A stretch of DNA of 64,000 bases from Candidatus Marimicrobium litorale (GTDB lineage: Bacteria; Pseudomonadota; Gammaproteobacteria; Pseudomonadales; Halieaceae). Of the stretch, positions 26,669 to 35,998 are shown piece after piece. The stretch is from positions 558,001 to 622,000 of the forward strand of contig NZ_SHNO01000001.1 of the NCBI RefSeq assembly GCF_026262645.1, written 5' to 3'. The notes beneath the pieces were generated by a model. The model had not been told where the DNA came from. It saw only the letters and a list, made by a program, of their open reading frames with translations, and did not search any database. Every line of letters begins with the position of its first letter. The first letter of the stretch is position 1. Made by a program: the position numbers and the translations under genes.

Positions 26669-27308
26669 TTTGGCCTCGCCGCGGGTTTGCCTTATCCAAT
26701 TTTCCCGGGAGCCGGTGCCGGGCCGGGTTAAGACTCGGTTACTGCCTTATCTGTCACCGCAGCAGGCCTGTGACCTTCACTGTGAGCTCACTCAATGGAC
26801 CGCCACGCAACTTGTGAATAGCGACCTGGGCGAGGTGGAGCTTTGCGTGGCCGGAGGCCTTGATTTCCCCCTGTTCCATAGCTGTCGTCAACTGGGCGTA
26901 TCCCGGCTGTCGCGGCAGCATGGGAAAGACCTGGGAGAGAGAATGTTCCACGCGCTCTGTGGACGACTCGCGCATTTCGACTGCGTGATCCTTGTGGGTA
27001 GCGACTGTCCGTCGATCGATGGTGATTACCTGCGTCAGGCGGTTGTCGCTCTGGAGGAGGCGCCCGTAGTGCTGGGCCCCGCGCTCGACGGGGGCTACGT
27101 GTTGATCGGCGCGAGATGTGTTCGAGAGACGATGTTCCAGGATATACCCTGGGGAACCGAGCGGGTGCTCGCCTGTACGCGAGCCGCACTGGATCGCGCA
27201 GGGGTACCGTTTACAGAACTACCGGCGCTTGCCGATATCGATCGGCCAGAAGATATGCACTTGTGGCAGTCAATCCGGCAGGGGGTAGGCGCACACATAT
27301 CGAAATGA
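26658..27308 (+). CDS. DUF2064 glycosyltransferase-like protein, arsenosugar-cluster type
   Basis: From ATG 26658, 216 residues. It has a GT-A type start, CLIQFSREPVPGRVKTRL, then VGSDCPSIDG (the metal/nucleotide-binding Asp pattern) and GPALDGGYVLIG, all hallmarks of the TIGR04282/DUF2064 family. It is translationally coupled to the preceding glycosyltransferase and probably adds a sugar to the product of the radical SAM enzyme. It is the last gene of the operon. Confidence 0.87.
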   Translation: MNADLASPRVCLIQFSREPVPGRVKTRLLPYLSPQQACDLHCELTQWTATQLVNSDLGEVELCVAGGLDFPLFHSCRQLGVSRLSRQHGKDLGERMFHALCGRLAHFDCVILVGSDCPSIDGDYLRQAVVALEEAPVVLGPALDGGYVLIGARCVRETMFQDIPWGTERVLACTRAALDRAGVPFTELPALADIDRPEDMHLWQSIRQGVGAHISK

Positions 27309-27352
27309 TGGGGGGCGCAGAGGGATGGAGCTGGCGCCGCCCCGATGCAGTC

Positions 27353-27742
27353 TTATGCCTGCGCCATTTCGTCAGCAGCCGATGTCTCGGTGAATCCACC
27401 CGCGCGCTGTTGCATCAACCAGGCAATCGCTGTGCAGTAGCTGAGATTGGTTTGTAGCTCGCTGTCCGGGTTGGTCAGAAATGCCCGCTGGCTTGCCAGT
27501 CCCCTCACCCTTGCCGCGAACTCCGGGTTAAATGCGAGGTAGCGATCCCACAGGTCGCGGTGTTGGGCTGCAGTAATGCGATAAAGCCCCAAGCTGTCCT
27601 GCCGCGAGCAAAACAGTCCCACGTCGGGTGGGTTGAGAGCGGTATCCACAAGAAACGCTTCTGCGGCGGGAGTCCAGGCGCCCATATACTCAAGGGTGGG
27701 TCTGATGACCTGATCTCTCAGGTGTTCTGCGGTCACGTGCAT
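27353..27742 (-). CDS. Small unknown protein with a phage-lysozyme-like motif
   Basis: The 129-residue cytoplasmic-looking protein has no signal peptide. I do not recognise the family with confidence. The segment DSLGLYRITAAQHRDLWDRYLAF resembles the LGLYQIxPxTHxDxWxxYL stretch in phage-type transglycosylases (residue positions 49-70), and the flanking LASQRAFLTN and NLSYCTAIAWLM are also suggestive. A full catalytic Glu with context is not obvious, so it may be a degenerate or structural relative. It is on the opposite strand to the arsenosugar operon and converges on it. Confidence 0.6.
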   Translation of the reverse strand: MHVTAEHLRDQVIRPTLEYMGAWTPAAEAFLVDTALNPPDVGLFCSRQDSLGLYRITAAQHRDLWDRYLAFNPEFAARVRGLASQRAFLTNPDSELQTNLSYCTAIAWLMQQRAGGFTETSAADEMAQA

Positions 27743-28072
27743 ATCCTACTTCCTCGCAGGGATGACTCATCCGTCAGAGACTGCTGTGCAGTGTTATTGT
27801 TCTTTGTGGTCAGGTTATCGAGAGGCGTCTAGTGGAGATGTACCCCTGTTCGCGTCTGTTCCGTGCTCACAGTGTAATTTTTAACACAGATAAAAATTAA
27901 ATCCAATAAAAATAATAGGTTGTAGGTGAATATTCACAGTAATTTTGGGAAGTGCGCCTAACTGACCGGCGACGCGGTCTGTTCGAGGGCTAATGAGTAC
28001 GCGGTGAGGCGGAGAATATCTAAAAAAATAGGCTAACATAGCCGATAAAGACGCTAAGTCCGCCTAAATCGA
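27743..28072. other. AT-rich gap without a recognisable gene
   Basis: The central 27880-27950 part is strongly AT-rich (poly-A/T stretches around TTTTTAACACAGATAAAAATT). It contains the likely promoter of the small gene on the minus strand. No coding frame or RNA gene is evident. Confidence 0.4.
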
Positions 28073-28438
28073 CTAGCCCCCCGACAGTCTTACCGTGTAT
28101 CCGCGGTTTTCCAGTTCCTGCTTTAATAAATCTCGGCGGTCGCCTTGGATTTCGACCGTATCGCCCTTCAATGCGCCACCCGTGCCGCATTTTTTTTTCA
28201 ACTCGCTGGCCAGCGCCTGCAGTTCTGCCCCTGCAAGGGGCAAGCCCTTGATCAGGGTGACAACCTTGCCTCCCCGTCCTTTGCTTTCGCGCTGCAGGCG
28301 CACAATGCCATCGCCCGTTGCGGCGGGTCGACTATTACCGCAGACGCATCCAGCGACAGGTCGTTGACATTGTGGGCAGAGGCGACCGGCCTCTGTTGAA
28401 TAGACCAGGCGACTATTCGATTTTTTTTGTTTGCTCAT
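28073..28438 (-). CDS. yciH: SUI1/eIF1-type translation initiation factor (YciH)
   Basis: The 121-residue protein has an N-terminal CPQCQRPVAGCVCG zinc-finger-like cluster and the SUI1 domain (RESKGRGGKVVTLIKGLPL, then LKKKCGTGGALKGDTVEIQGD). YciH-family proteins affect start-codon fidelity. It is divergent from slyX, 86 bases away. The start is the ATG at 28438. Confidence 0.92.
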   Translation of the reverse strand: MSKQKKSNSRLVYSTEAGRLCPQCQRPVAGCVCGNSRPAATGDGIVRLQRESKGRGGKVVTLIKGLPLAGAELQALASELKKKCGTGGALKGDTVEIQGDRRDLLKQELENRGYTVRLSGG

Positions 28439-28524
28439 GGCGTAAGTCGTGTATTTAAGGAACGTGGGCAGTATATTAGTCCGTCGCCTGAGAGCAAACC
28501 GGAAAAACCGGAGATAACGCAGTT

Positions 28525-28749
28525 ATGTCGGAAAAGAAGGAGAGCCTGGAGCAACAGGTTATTGACCTCCAGAGTCAGTTGGCGTTTCAGGAAGATACCA
28601 TTCGCGATCTGGATGTTGCGCTGGCAGAGCAACAGCGCGATATTCTCCTGTTGCGCCGTCAGTTGGAGTTGCTGCAACAGCGTCAGGAAGAGCAGGCGAT
28701 GCAGGTCACCACGGAGAATTCCGTTCAGGAAAAGCCGCCACACTATTGA
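28525..28749 (+). CDS. slyX: SlyX protein
   Basis: The 74-residue acidic protein is one long coiled coil (LEQQVIDLQSQLAFQEDTIRDLDVALAEQQ and LLRRQLELLQQR) with a disordered C-terminal tail ending in PPHY, the conserved SlyX tail. Its function is unknown. It is widespread in gammaproteobacteria. It is divergent from yciH. Confidence 0.9.
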   Translation: MSEKKESLEQQVIDLQSQLAFQEDTIRDLDVALAEQQRDILLLRRQLELLQQRQEEQAMQVTTENSVQEKPPHY

Positions 28750-28836
28750 GTAGTTGGCGATCAAAATAGAGACAACGCGGTAACCAGAACGGGGCCTGGG
28801 TTAGGGCAGTCCCATCACTAAAGCAGGGGAGTAACA

Positions 28837-30072
28837 ATGACAGAGAGTGCCCACCAGGATACACCGGAACAGGTCGAGTTTCGCGAACATTGCCGCACTT
28901 GGCTGGCCGCCAATAAACCCGGGGAGCCCGGTGTGCGACTGCCCCTTTCGCCGCTGGAAATCATGACGCAGGAACAACTCGATTACCTGCAGGCGTGGCA
29001 GAAAGCGGCGTACGATGCGGGCATGATTGGCTGTGATTACCCTGTGACAGTGGGAGGTGGTAGTCGTTCCGATTGTCAGCGTATCGCCAACGAAGAAATG
29101 AAGGGAGCGCGCACGCCTTTCCTGCCGAACGTTATCGGCCTGGGCATGGCTGCGCCGACCGTTTTTTACCATGCCCAGGACGAGTTGAAAGAGCGACTTC
29201 TGCCACGTTTATTTTCCGGTGAAGATATCTGGTGCCAGGGTTTCAGTGAGCCCGGAGCGGGCTCCGACCTCGCCAGTGTTCAGACCTTTGCAGAACGCAA
29301 GGGCGACAAGTGGTTAATCAATGGGCATAAAGTCTGGACCTCGCTGGCGCACTTCGCGGAGTGGATGATCCTGTTACTGCGCACCGATCGCTCACACAAG
29401 TACGACGGACTGTCCTATTTCGTAGTGCCAATCCGTTCTGCACTGGGCAACGGTGTTACGGTGCGTCCGCTGATCAAGATGACCGGTGAAACCGGCTTCA
29501 ACGAAGTGATTTTTGAAGACCTGGAGGTCGACGACAGCTACCGTCTGGACGAACTAGGCAAGGGCTGGCAGGTTGCTATGACGACCCTGCTGCACGAGCG
29601 CGGAGCAGGCGACCTGAAGACGCCGTCTGCGGGAGGTATGAAGAGCAAGACAACCCACTCTACAACGACAAGCAGCCTTATCGATCTGGCGCGCAACACG
29701 ATGCGCAATGGCAGGCCTGCGTTGGAGGATCCTCTGCTGCGGGACCAGATTATGCAGCTGATTATCCGCGAGGCGGGATTGGGGATTAATCAGCGTCGAG
29801 CCCGGGTGGCGGGCCTGCAGGATCACCCCTCGCGCTTGCTGTTGCAAAACAAACTGCTCGCCAGTGAAATCGCGCAGGATATCGGCGCCTTGGCGCTAGA
29901 GATTGCCGGCGCCAGCGCATCGCTGTACCTGGGCGATAGCAACGCTCCCGCGGGCGGACAGTGGCCGCTTTCTTACATGAATTCATACGGCATGACCATT
30001 GCTGCAGGTACCAGTGAAGTGCAGCGCAACATACTGGGTGAGCGAGTGCTCGGCCTGGCTAAATCGAAGTAG
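28837..30072 (+). CDS. Acyl-CoA dehydrogenase
   Basis: The 411-residue FAD enzyme has the acyl-CoA dehydrogenase motif WCQGFSEPGAGSDLAS, the catalytic-region GWQVAMTTLLHERG, and a C-terminal YGMTIAAGTSEVQRNILGERVLGL. It oxidises an acyl-CoA to the trans-2-enoyl form. A ribosome site (GGGGAG) precedes the ATG. The following acyl-CoA dehydrogenase starts 12 bases on, so they form an operon, as in steroid/cholesterol-type heteromeric FadE pairs. The exact substrate is unknown. Confidence 0.92.
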   Translation: MTESAHQDTPEQVEFREHCRTWLAANKPGEPGVRLPLSPLEIMTQEQLDYLQAWQKAAYDAGMIGCDYPVTVGGGSRSDCQRIANEEMKGARTPFLPNVIGLGMAAPTVFYHAQDELKERLLPRLFSGEDIWCQGFSEPGAGSDLASVQTFAERKGDKWLINGHKVWTSLAHFAEWMILLLRTDRSHKYDGLSYFVVPIRSALGNGVTVRPLIKMTGETGFNEVIFEDLEVDDSYRLDELGKGWQVAMTTLLHERGAGDLKTPSAGGMKSKTTHSTTTSSLIDLARNTMRNGRPALEDPLLRDQIMQLIIREAGLGINQRRARVAGLQDHPSRLLLQNKLLASEIAQDIGALALEIAGASASLYLGDSNAPAGGQWPLSYMNSYGMTIAAGTSEVQRNILGERVLGLAKSK

Positions 30073-30084
30073 GAGGAGAGCAGC

Positions 30085-31212
30085 ATGACACAGCCCGATA
30101 ATTTTGGTTTTGAAGAGGAAGCGGCTCTCCTGAAAGATTCTGCGCGAAAATTTTTTGCGGACAACTTCACCACAGACAAGCTGCATACGATGGTAGCGGC
30201 CGATTTCGAACCGGAGCGCATGAGTGGTTGCCACTGGGACGCAGCCTTGTGGCAACAACTGGTGGAGCTGGGCTGGGCCGCTGTAGCGGTGCCGGAATCC
30301 GCGGGTGGCCTGGGTATGCCGTTGTCTGCCGTAGCCGGGCTGGTTGAAGAGGTGGGTCGCGCTGCATTTCCTTGCCCGCTTCTGGCGACACTCAACGCGG
30401 TCTACGTATTAGCGGCGATCGGCGCTGATGCAGAGACGGCGCTGACTGAAATCGCGGAGGGGCGCACCGCCAGCTTGGCCACGATCAATCGTGATGGCGC
30501 GTGGGATGCGGCTCTAACCGAAGTAGTCTGCGACGCTGGTACGCTGAGTGGTACGGCGTGGTTTGTACAGGACGCCCGCAAGGTTGATCGTCTGCTGGTT
30601 GCAGCGCGGAACGGAGAGCGAATCGCTCTGTACTGGGTGCCGATTGATGCGCCTGGGGTTACCGTGCAACCTGACGCTATCGTAGATTTGACTCGTGATC
30701 AGGCGCACATTGCTTTTGACAGCGTGGCAGCAGAGCCTGTCTGTGCCGACGGCCTGCCGGCATTGCAGCAGGCTATGCCAGCAGTGTGGACATTATTGGC
30801 GGCAGACATCACCGGTGCCGCCGAATGGCAGTTGCAGACAACGGTAGATTACGCCAACGCGCGGCAACAGTTTGACCACTCCCTGGGCTTTTTTCAGGCG
30901 GTTAAGCACCCCTTGGTCGACGTGATGATACATATCGATCAGTCGAAGTCGCTGGTTTATAACGCCGCGTGCGCTTTTGATTTTGAGCCGGATGAGGCCG
31001 CGCGATTTGCGCATATGGCGAAAGCATCGGCGAGTGATCTGGCGGCTTTTGCGTCCGGGCGCGCGGTGCAATTTCACGGGGGTATCGGCTTTACCTGGGA
31101 GTGCTTTTTGCACCTGTATTTCAAGCGCCAGACACACAGTCAGATGTTATGGGGGGATGGCCCCTGGCATCGGGCAAGGATGGCGGACATAGTCCTCGGT
31201 AAGGTGGCATGA
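30085..31212 (+). CDS. Acyl-CoA dehydrogenase, second subunit-like
   Basis: The 375-residue partner protein has a degenerate N-terminal domain but a conserved C-terminus (FHGGIGFTWECFLHLYFKR). AGGAGGAGAG sits in front of its start and it overlaps nothing. In heteromeric alpha2beta2 acyl-CoA dehydrogenases one partner often lacks the complete catalytic Glu. That pattern is an inference here. The two genes are adjacent and co-oriented. Confidence 0.9.
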   Translation: MTQPDNFGFEEEAALLKDSARKFFADNFTTDKLHTMVAADFEPERMSGCHWDAALWQQLVELGWAAVAVPESAGGLGMPLSAVAGLVEEVGRAAFPCPLLATLNAVYVLAAIGADAETALTEIAEGRTASLATINRDGAWDAALTEVVCDAGTLSGTAWFVQDARKVDRLLVAARNGERIALYWVPIDAPGVTVQPDAIVDLTRDQAHIAFDSVAAEPVCADGLPALQQAMPAVWTLLAADITGAAEWQLQTTVDYANARQQFDHSLGFFQAVKHPLVDVMIHIDQSKSLVYNAACAFDFEPDEAARFAHMAKASASDLAAFASGRAVQFHGGIGFTWECFLHLYFKRQTHSQMLWGDGPWHRARMADIVLGKVA

Positions 31213-31291
31213 GCCAGGTATCTACGTAACACCAGTCAGGGCGCCGGTCCCTGCACTTAATTGACGATTGGTTGAAACAGGCGACCTTGCG

Positions 31292-33001
31292 ATGAACTGG
31301 AAATCTCTTGTTTTCACAGTGCTTTTGCTACTGGCGGGTGTGGCAGTGTTGTTCGTTGTAGCTTTGCGCGGCCCGGCGCCCCCAGCGCATCGAGTGTACG
31401 TTAATGGCAGCGTACTGGTGATGGACGAGGCAGGTACAGTAGCGCAGGCCCTGTCCACGCGTGGTGAGCGCATCGACGAGGTCGGCAGCACCGAAAAGAT
31501 CATGGCGTCGGTCAACCAAGATACTGAGGTTGTCGACTTGCATGGCCGCACGCTATTGCCAGGTTTTATCGATGCTCACGGCCATTTCCCGGGATCGGGT
31601 TTACGTGTGATGTCCACGGATTTGAACAGCCCACCCATTGGCGACAAGCAAGCAATGGCTGATGTGTTCGCCGCGATCAGCGCACGAGCCGAAGTGACGG
31701 ACCACGGCGAATGGGTTACCGGGTTTGGCTACGATGACACCTTGCTCGTGGAAAAGCGCCATCCTACACGCGCGGAGCTTGATGCAATATCTACAGATCA
31801 TCCTATTGCGCTGCTGCATGTGTCCGGCCATATGTTGGTAGCCAATAGTGCGGCCCTGGAAATCGTTGGTATCGATGCGAGTACGCCTGATCCACAGGGG
31901 GGTGTGATTGGGCGCCGCAATGGTTCGAGGGAGCCTAATGGCTTGCTGGAAGAAAACGCGCGGATGACGCTGCTGGATCAGATGCAGAGCACCAGTGTCT
32001 TTGATGCCTATCGGCTGTTCAAATTCGCCGCCGACGAATACTCCAGCATGGGTGTTACCACCGCTCAGTCAGGGGGTGTGGGGCCTGCATTGGTCTCAGG
32101 CCTTTACTGGTTCAGTCGGCTCGGTGTGGTGCCACAGCGGCTAGTGCTGTTTCCCTGGGAGAGGGATTACGGAAAGGATCTGTTGAATGGCGACTATGAT
32201 CCCGCCGCTTACACCACTGACAGGGTTTACATGGGGCCGGTTAAGCTCGTAGCCGACGGCAGCATACAGGGGTACACCGGTTATCTGAGTGAACCGTATT
32301 TTAAGCCGTATCACGGTGACGAGGATTACCGCGGTTACCCCTCCATTGCCCGGGAGGAACTGTTTGAGCAGGTCGCGGCACTGCACAAAGCGGGTTATCA
32401 GCTCGCTATTCACGGCAATGGCGATGCGTCTATTGAAGACATCCTGGATGCGTTTGAGGCGGCGCAGGCGTCCTACCCTCGCCAAGACCCGCGCATGATT
32501 CTTATCCACGGGCAGATGGCCCGGGAGGACCAGGTAGCGCGGATGGCGTCGCTGGGCGTTACGCCGAGTTTTTTTACTGCTCATACCTGGTACTGGGGTG
32601 ATCGGCACAGGGATATCTTCATGGGGCCGCAGCGGGCGCAAAACATCAGTCCTTCTCGCTGGGCGCAGCAATACGGCGTGCGGTTTTCGTCACATCTCGA
32701 CACGCCAGTGACCCCCATGCAACCCCTGCAGGCGGTTTGGAGTATGGTTTATCGCCAGACGGTTGGCGGCGACGTGTTAGGCCCGGACCAGCGCATCGAT
32801 CTTATGAGTGCACTGAGGGCGGTGACTATCGATGCAGCCTGGCAAGTATTCCAGGACGATAACCGGGGTTCGCTGGAGCCCGGTAAGCTGGCCGATCTGG
32901 TGGTCCTGTCTGGTGATCTGCTGCGGGACCCCTTGGCTATGCGAGCGTTGCAGGTCGACCTGACTGTAATAGGCGGGGCAATAATTTATGAGCGCCGTTA
33001 G
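31292..33001 (+). CDS. Membrane-anchored amidohydrolase (YtcJ/amidohydrolase-3 type)
   Basis: From the ATG at 31292 the product is 569 residues: a single N-terminal membrane/signal segment (SLVFTVLLLLAGVAVLFVV), then LPGFIDAHGHFPG with the metal-binding HxH, a long TIM barrel with AIHGNGDAS, and a C-terminal GSLEPGKLADLVVLSGD. Enzymes of this family hydrolyse amide or formyl bonds in small molecules. No partner gene is adjacent on this strand. Confidence 0.85.
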   Translation: MNWKSLVFTVLLLLAGVAVLFVVALRGPAPPAHRVYVNGSVLVMDEAGTVAQALSTRGERIDEVGSTEKIMASVNQDTEVVDLHGRTLLPGFIDAHGHFPGSGLRVMSTDLNSPPIGDKQAMADVFAAISARAEVTDHGEWVTGFGYDDTLLVEKRHPTRAELDAISTDHPIALLHVSGHMLVANSAALEIVGIDASTPDPQGGVIGRRNGSREPNGLLEENARMTLLDQMQSTSVFDAYRLFKFAADEYSSMGVTTAQSGGVGPALVSGLYWFSRLGVVPQRLVLFPWERDYGKDLLNGDYDPAAYTTDRVYMGPVKLVADGSIQGYTGYLSEPYFKPYHGDEDYRGYPSIAREELFEQVAALHKAGYQLAIHGNGDASIEDILDAFEAAQASYPRQDPRMILIHGQMAREDQVARMASLGVTPSFFTAHTWYWGDRHRDIFMGPQRAQNISPSRWAQQYGVRFSSHLDTPVTPMQPLQAVWSMVYRQTVGGDVLGPDQRIDLMSALRAVTIDAAWQVFQDDNRGSLEPGKLADLVVLSGDLLRDPLAMRALQVDLTVIGGAIIYERR

Positions 33002-33186
33002 ACAGGCGGTCCTGACTGGTCGTTTTTCAACCACTACGCCCCGCGCGGATGTTTTTTGCATGACCTGATCGGGTGAGTTGCCTTCACTGAGATAGACACG
33101 GCGGGGTCATTCAGATATAAATACGCGAACGGCTTAAGTGTTTTCGAACTTACGTTGTTTTCTGACATGAAAGCAGACCGTACCTT

Positions 33187-34782
33187 ATGCATCGCTATAC
33201 AATCGATAATGCCGTAACGTATTCGCAAGACGACTTGGCCCTCTTCAGGGAGTCGCCTTTTGCGACGTGGATGGAGCGTCTGACCCTCGAAAATCCAGAT
33301 CACGGTATTCTTCCTGATCGCGGCGCGATCTGGCCGCCCCAGCCCCAGTCACCCCATGCCAACATAGCCGAAACGCTGCGCGCCGAGGGGCGACGTGTCA
33401 TCGAAATCGATTGTGATACCGATGAGACAGAGCGCCGCGCTGCGACCATCGCCGCGATGAAGGCAGGCGCAGATTTTATTGTGGACGGGCAGTTGGCTGA
33501 CGGCAATTTCTCTGACCGGCTCGATCTTTTGATGAAAACCAGCGGATACTCCCAGCTGGGCGATTTCCTCTATATTCCCTGCGAGACGCGCTCTGGAGAG
33601 ATGTCGAGGCTGACCTACCGTCTGGCATTTTTCGCTGAACTTCTTTACCTCATGCAGGGACAGCTTCCTCCCCAGATGCTGATTATTCGTGACAATGCCG
33701 ATGTGCTCTCCCTGGAAGCTGAGGATCACATCCACTATTACCGGGCAGTATCGAGTCGATTTGTGGCAGCAATGACCGCGTTCCGCAAACACCGTATGCC
33801 CAATCCGACTGAGTCTTGCCACTTTGGTCGCTGGGCAGAATGTGCGAGCGAGGTGCTGAAGCAGCGTGCCGGCCGGGATGATTCCCTACCGGAAGAGGTT
33901 GCGGAGGAAAATATCCAGAGCGAGGCGCTGGAGATGCAACTCATGCAGGTTGCCGCCGGGGGGGAGCAAGCCTTTGAGAGCAGCGCGCCCGTATCAAAAT
34001 CAAGCACAAACCCCATTGGAAGAGACGTTCAGCCGGCCTACACGCTGGTCGAACAAGCTCGGCAGCTGGATCCAGAACATTTCAAACCGGGTATGGCTCC
34101 GGGTCGTGCGCCCAACCTTGCGGCATTTCCGCTGAAGTCCCGGGTCGAGGAGCAGGAGCGTGCGCACGTGGCGCCTGAACGGGCACCGACCCCGCCCTAC
34201 GCAGCGCTGGAAAACCTGGAATTTATTGGGCGTGGTGGTACGAGGCAGGAGATCGCTCGAACGGCTGATCCGGCGACGCCGTCTGATCCTGCTGTCGACA
34301 GCGGGATGCACGATTCACTGGCACACCCGGAGAGGGATCAGGGAGACGAGGTGGAGTCTGTGGAGATACCGCCGGCCAGCCTTGGTGATTTATCTCCGCT
34401 CACTGCAGCGCACAGCGAGTGCGATTTTCCCTCGTCGGACGACGCATCAGAGACGCCCTTGTTTCTGCCGCCAGATACGGTTCCTGTAGAAGAGTTGGCG
34501 GGCGCAGCGCCGGGCCGGGAGCCATCACTGACCAGTCGTCCGGCGTTCGCGCCACACCCTATGGTGGATTCCGACAGCGCACCCTCACCAGCGCTAGCGC
34601 CAACTCGTCCGTCGCAGGAGCACGTGTCGGAGCCGGGTAGCAGCGATGACGACGAGCGGCAGCCTCAAGGCGCCAACAGTCGTCGCTCTGAGCGCAGGCT
34701 TACTGCTGAGAGCGCGTCTCAGCGCAGGGCCGACGAGCCAGCTTTTGATAATAGGTTGAAAACCAGCGAAGATTTCGACTAA
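33187..34782 (+). CDS. Unknown protein, nuclease-like N-terminal domain and long disordered acidic tail
   Basis: The 531-residue protein has residues 1-230 ordered and containing YSQDDLALFRESPFATWMERL, IVDGQLADGNFSDRLDLL, DFLYIPCETRS, and a Cys-containing CHFGRWAECASEVLKQR. This arrangement recalls the front part of RecB-like (TM0106-type) nucleases, which start from a short helix, an Asp/Glu-containing core, and a Cys cluster, but I cannot confirm active-site residues. Residues about 235-531 are Pro/Ala/Ser/Glu-rich, low-complexity and probably disordered, with no membrane segment. No operon partner is evident. Confidence 0.5.
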   Translation: MHRYTIDNAVTYSQDDLALFRESPFATWMERLTLENPDHGILPDRGAIWPPQPQSPHANIAETLRAEGRRVIEIDCDTDETERRAATIAAMKAGADFIVDGQLADGNFSDRLDLLMKTSGYSQLGDFLYIPCETRSGEMSRLTYRLAFFAELLYLMQGQLPPQMLIIRDNADVLSLEAEDHIHYYRAVSSRFVAAMTAFRKHRMPNPTESCHFGRWAECASEVLKQRAGRDDSLPEEVAEENIQSEALEMQLMQVAAGGEQAFESSAPVSKSSTNPIGRDVQPAYTLVEQARQLDPEHFKPGMAPGRAPNLAAFPLKSRVEEQERAHVAPERAPTPPYAALENLEFIGRGGTRQEIARTADPATPSDPAVDSGMHDSLAHPERDQGDEVESVEIPPASLGDLSPLTAAHSECDFPSSDDASETPLFLPPDTVPVEELAGAAPGREPSLTSRPAFAPHPMVDSDSAPSPALAPTRPSQEHVSEPGSSDDDERQPQGANSRRSERRLTAESASQRRADEPAFDNRLKTSEDFD

Positions 34783-34791
34783 GCAGCACAC

Positions 34792-35976
34792 CTAGCGCAA
34801 TGTTTGAAAACAGGCCCGAACTTCTGCTACGAAAGCCTCCGGCTGTTCCAGTGCTGCGAAGTGACCGCCCTTGTCCAGTTCATTCCAATGGATTAACTGG
34901 GTAAAGCGCTTTTCAGCCCAGCGTCGGCTGCAACGAAAAATTTCTTTCGGAAAAATAGAGCAACCCACCGGCATGTGGATGGGCTCCATACTGGCGTTGT
35001 TAAAACTTTCCCAGTACAGGCGAGCGGAACTGGCACCGGCATTGTTCAACCAGTACATCATTACGTTATCGAGCAACTCGTCCCGATTCAGGACGTTTTC
35101 CGGATGTCGTGTGCCATTGTTTTCACAGTCGGTCCACATGTAAAATTTTTCTACCACCCAGGCCATTTGTGCCACAGGCGAGTCTGCCAGACCGTAGCCC
35201 AACGTTTGGGGGTAGGTGGACTGCTGCTTGGAATAGCCCGAGCCGGTTTCTATATAGGCTGACATATCTTCCAGCGCTTTTTGTTCGGCGGCGCTCAGGC
35301 TGCTCATTGTGTCGTTGTCCGGTGCGACGATGGGCATATTGACATGAATAGCGGCGCAGTGATCCGTTTCGGTGATGCCCATGCTCTGAGTAATAATGCT
35401 CCCCCAGTCTCCGCCCTGTGCTACGTAACGGGCATAACCCAGTCGACTCATAAGTTGCCCCCACATCCGCCCAATTTTCTCGACGCTGGTTCCTGTTTCT
35501 GTCGGTTTGCCGGAAAAACCATAGCCCGGCAGGCACGGCGCTACGACGTGAAAAGCGCTTTCAGCGCTGCCGCCGTGTTGTGTAGGATCTGTTAACGCGT
35601 CGATTACTTTATGAAACTCAACGATTGACCCCGGCCATCCGTGGGAGATGATCAGGGGCAGGGCGTCCTCATGGGGGCTGCGCTGGTGAATAAAGTGAAT
35701 ATCGATGCCATCGATCTTGGTCATGAACTGTGACCATCTGTTGAGCTTGTTCTCGAAGCGCCGCCAATCATAGGTGTGTGCCCAGTAATCGGCCAGTTCG
35801 CGAGTATATTCGAGTGGCATTCCCTGTGCCCAACCCGTGCAGGGTTCCTTGTCGGACCAGCGCGTCTGTTGTAATCGTTGCCTCAAGTCGTCGAGTTCAG
35901 TCTGGGGTATGTCTACCACAAAGGGGGTGACGTCAGTGTTCACGTTGTAACTCCATTGCAATCGGTGTGAAGCCAT
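34792..35976 (-). CDS. Epoxide hydrolase-like alpha/beta hydrolase
   Basis: The 394-residue protein has the epoxide hydrolase N-terminal cap-type region (VVDIPQTELDDLRQRLQQTRW). The core has SHGWPGSI oxyanion motif and the nucleophile Asp in QGGDWGS, the hallmark of epoxide hydrolases of the EphA/juvenile-hormone type. The catalytic His lies in LDKGGHFAALEQPE near the C-terminus. It is probably cytoplasmic. The start is ATG 35976. The gene runs toward the unknown protein at 33187 (convergent). Confidence 0.9.
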   Translation of the reverse strand: MASHRLQWSYNVNTDVTPFVVDIPQTELDDLRQRLQQTRWSDKEPCTGWAQGMPLEYTRELADYWAHTYDWRRFENKLNRWSQFMTKIDGIDIHFIHQRSPHEDALPLIISHGWPGSIVEFHKVIDALTDPTQHGGSAESAFHVVAPCLPGYGFSGKPTETGTSVEKIGRMWGQLMSRLGYARYVAQGGDWGSIITQSMGITETDHCAAIHVNMPIVAPDNDTMSSLSAAEQKALEDMSAYIETGSGYSKQQSTYPQTLGYGLADSPVAQMAWVVEKFYMWTDCENNGTRHPENVLNRDELLDNVMMYWLNNAGASSARLYWESFNNASMEPIHMPVGCSIFPKEIFRCSRRWAEKRFTQLIHWNELDKGGHFAALEQPEAFVAEVRACFQTLR

Positions 35977-35998
35977 GTTCTGGCGAGGTGTACATAGA

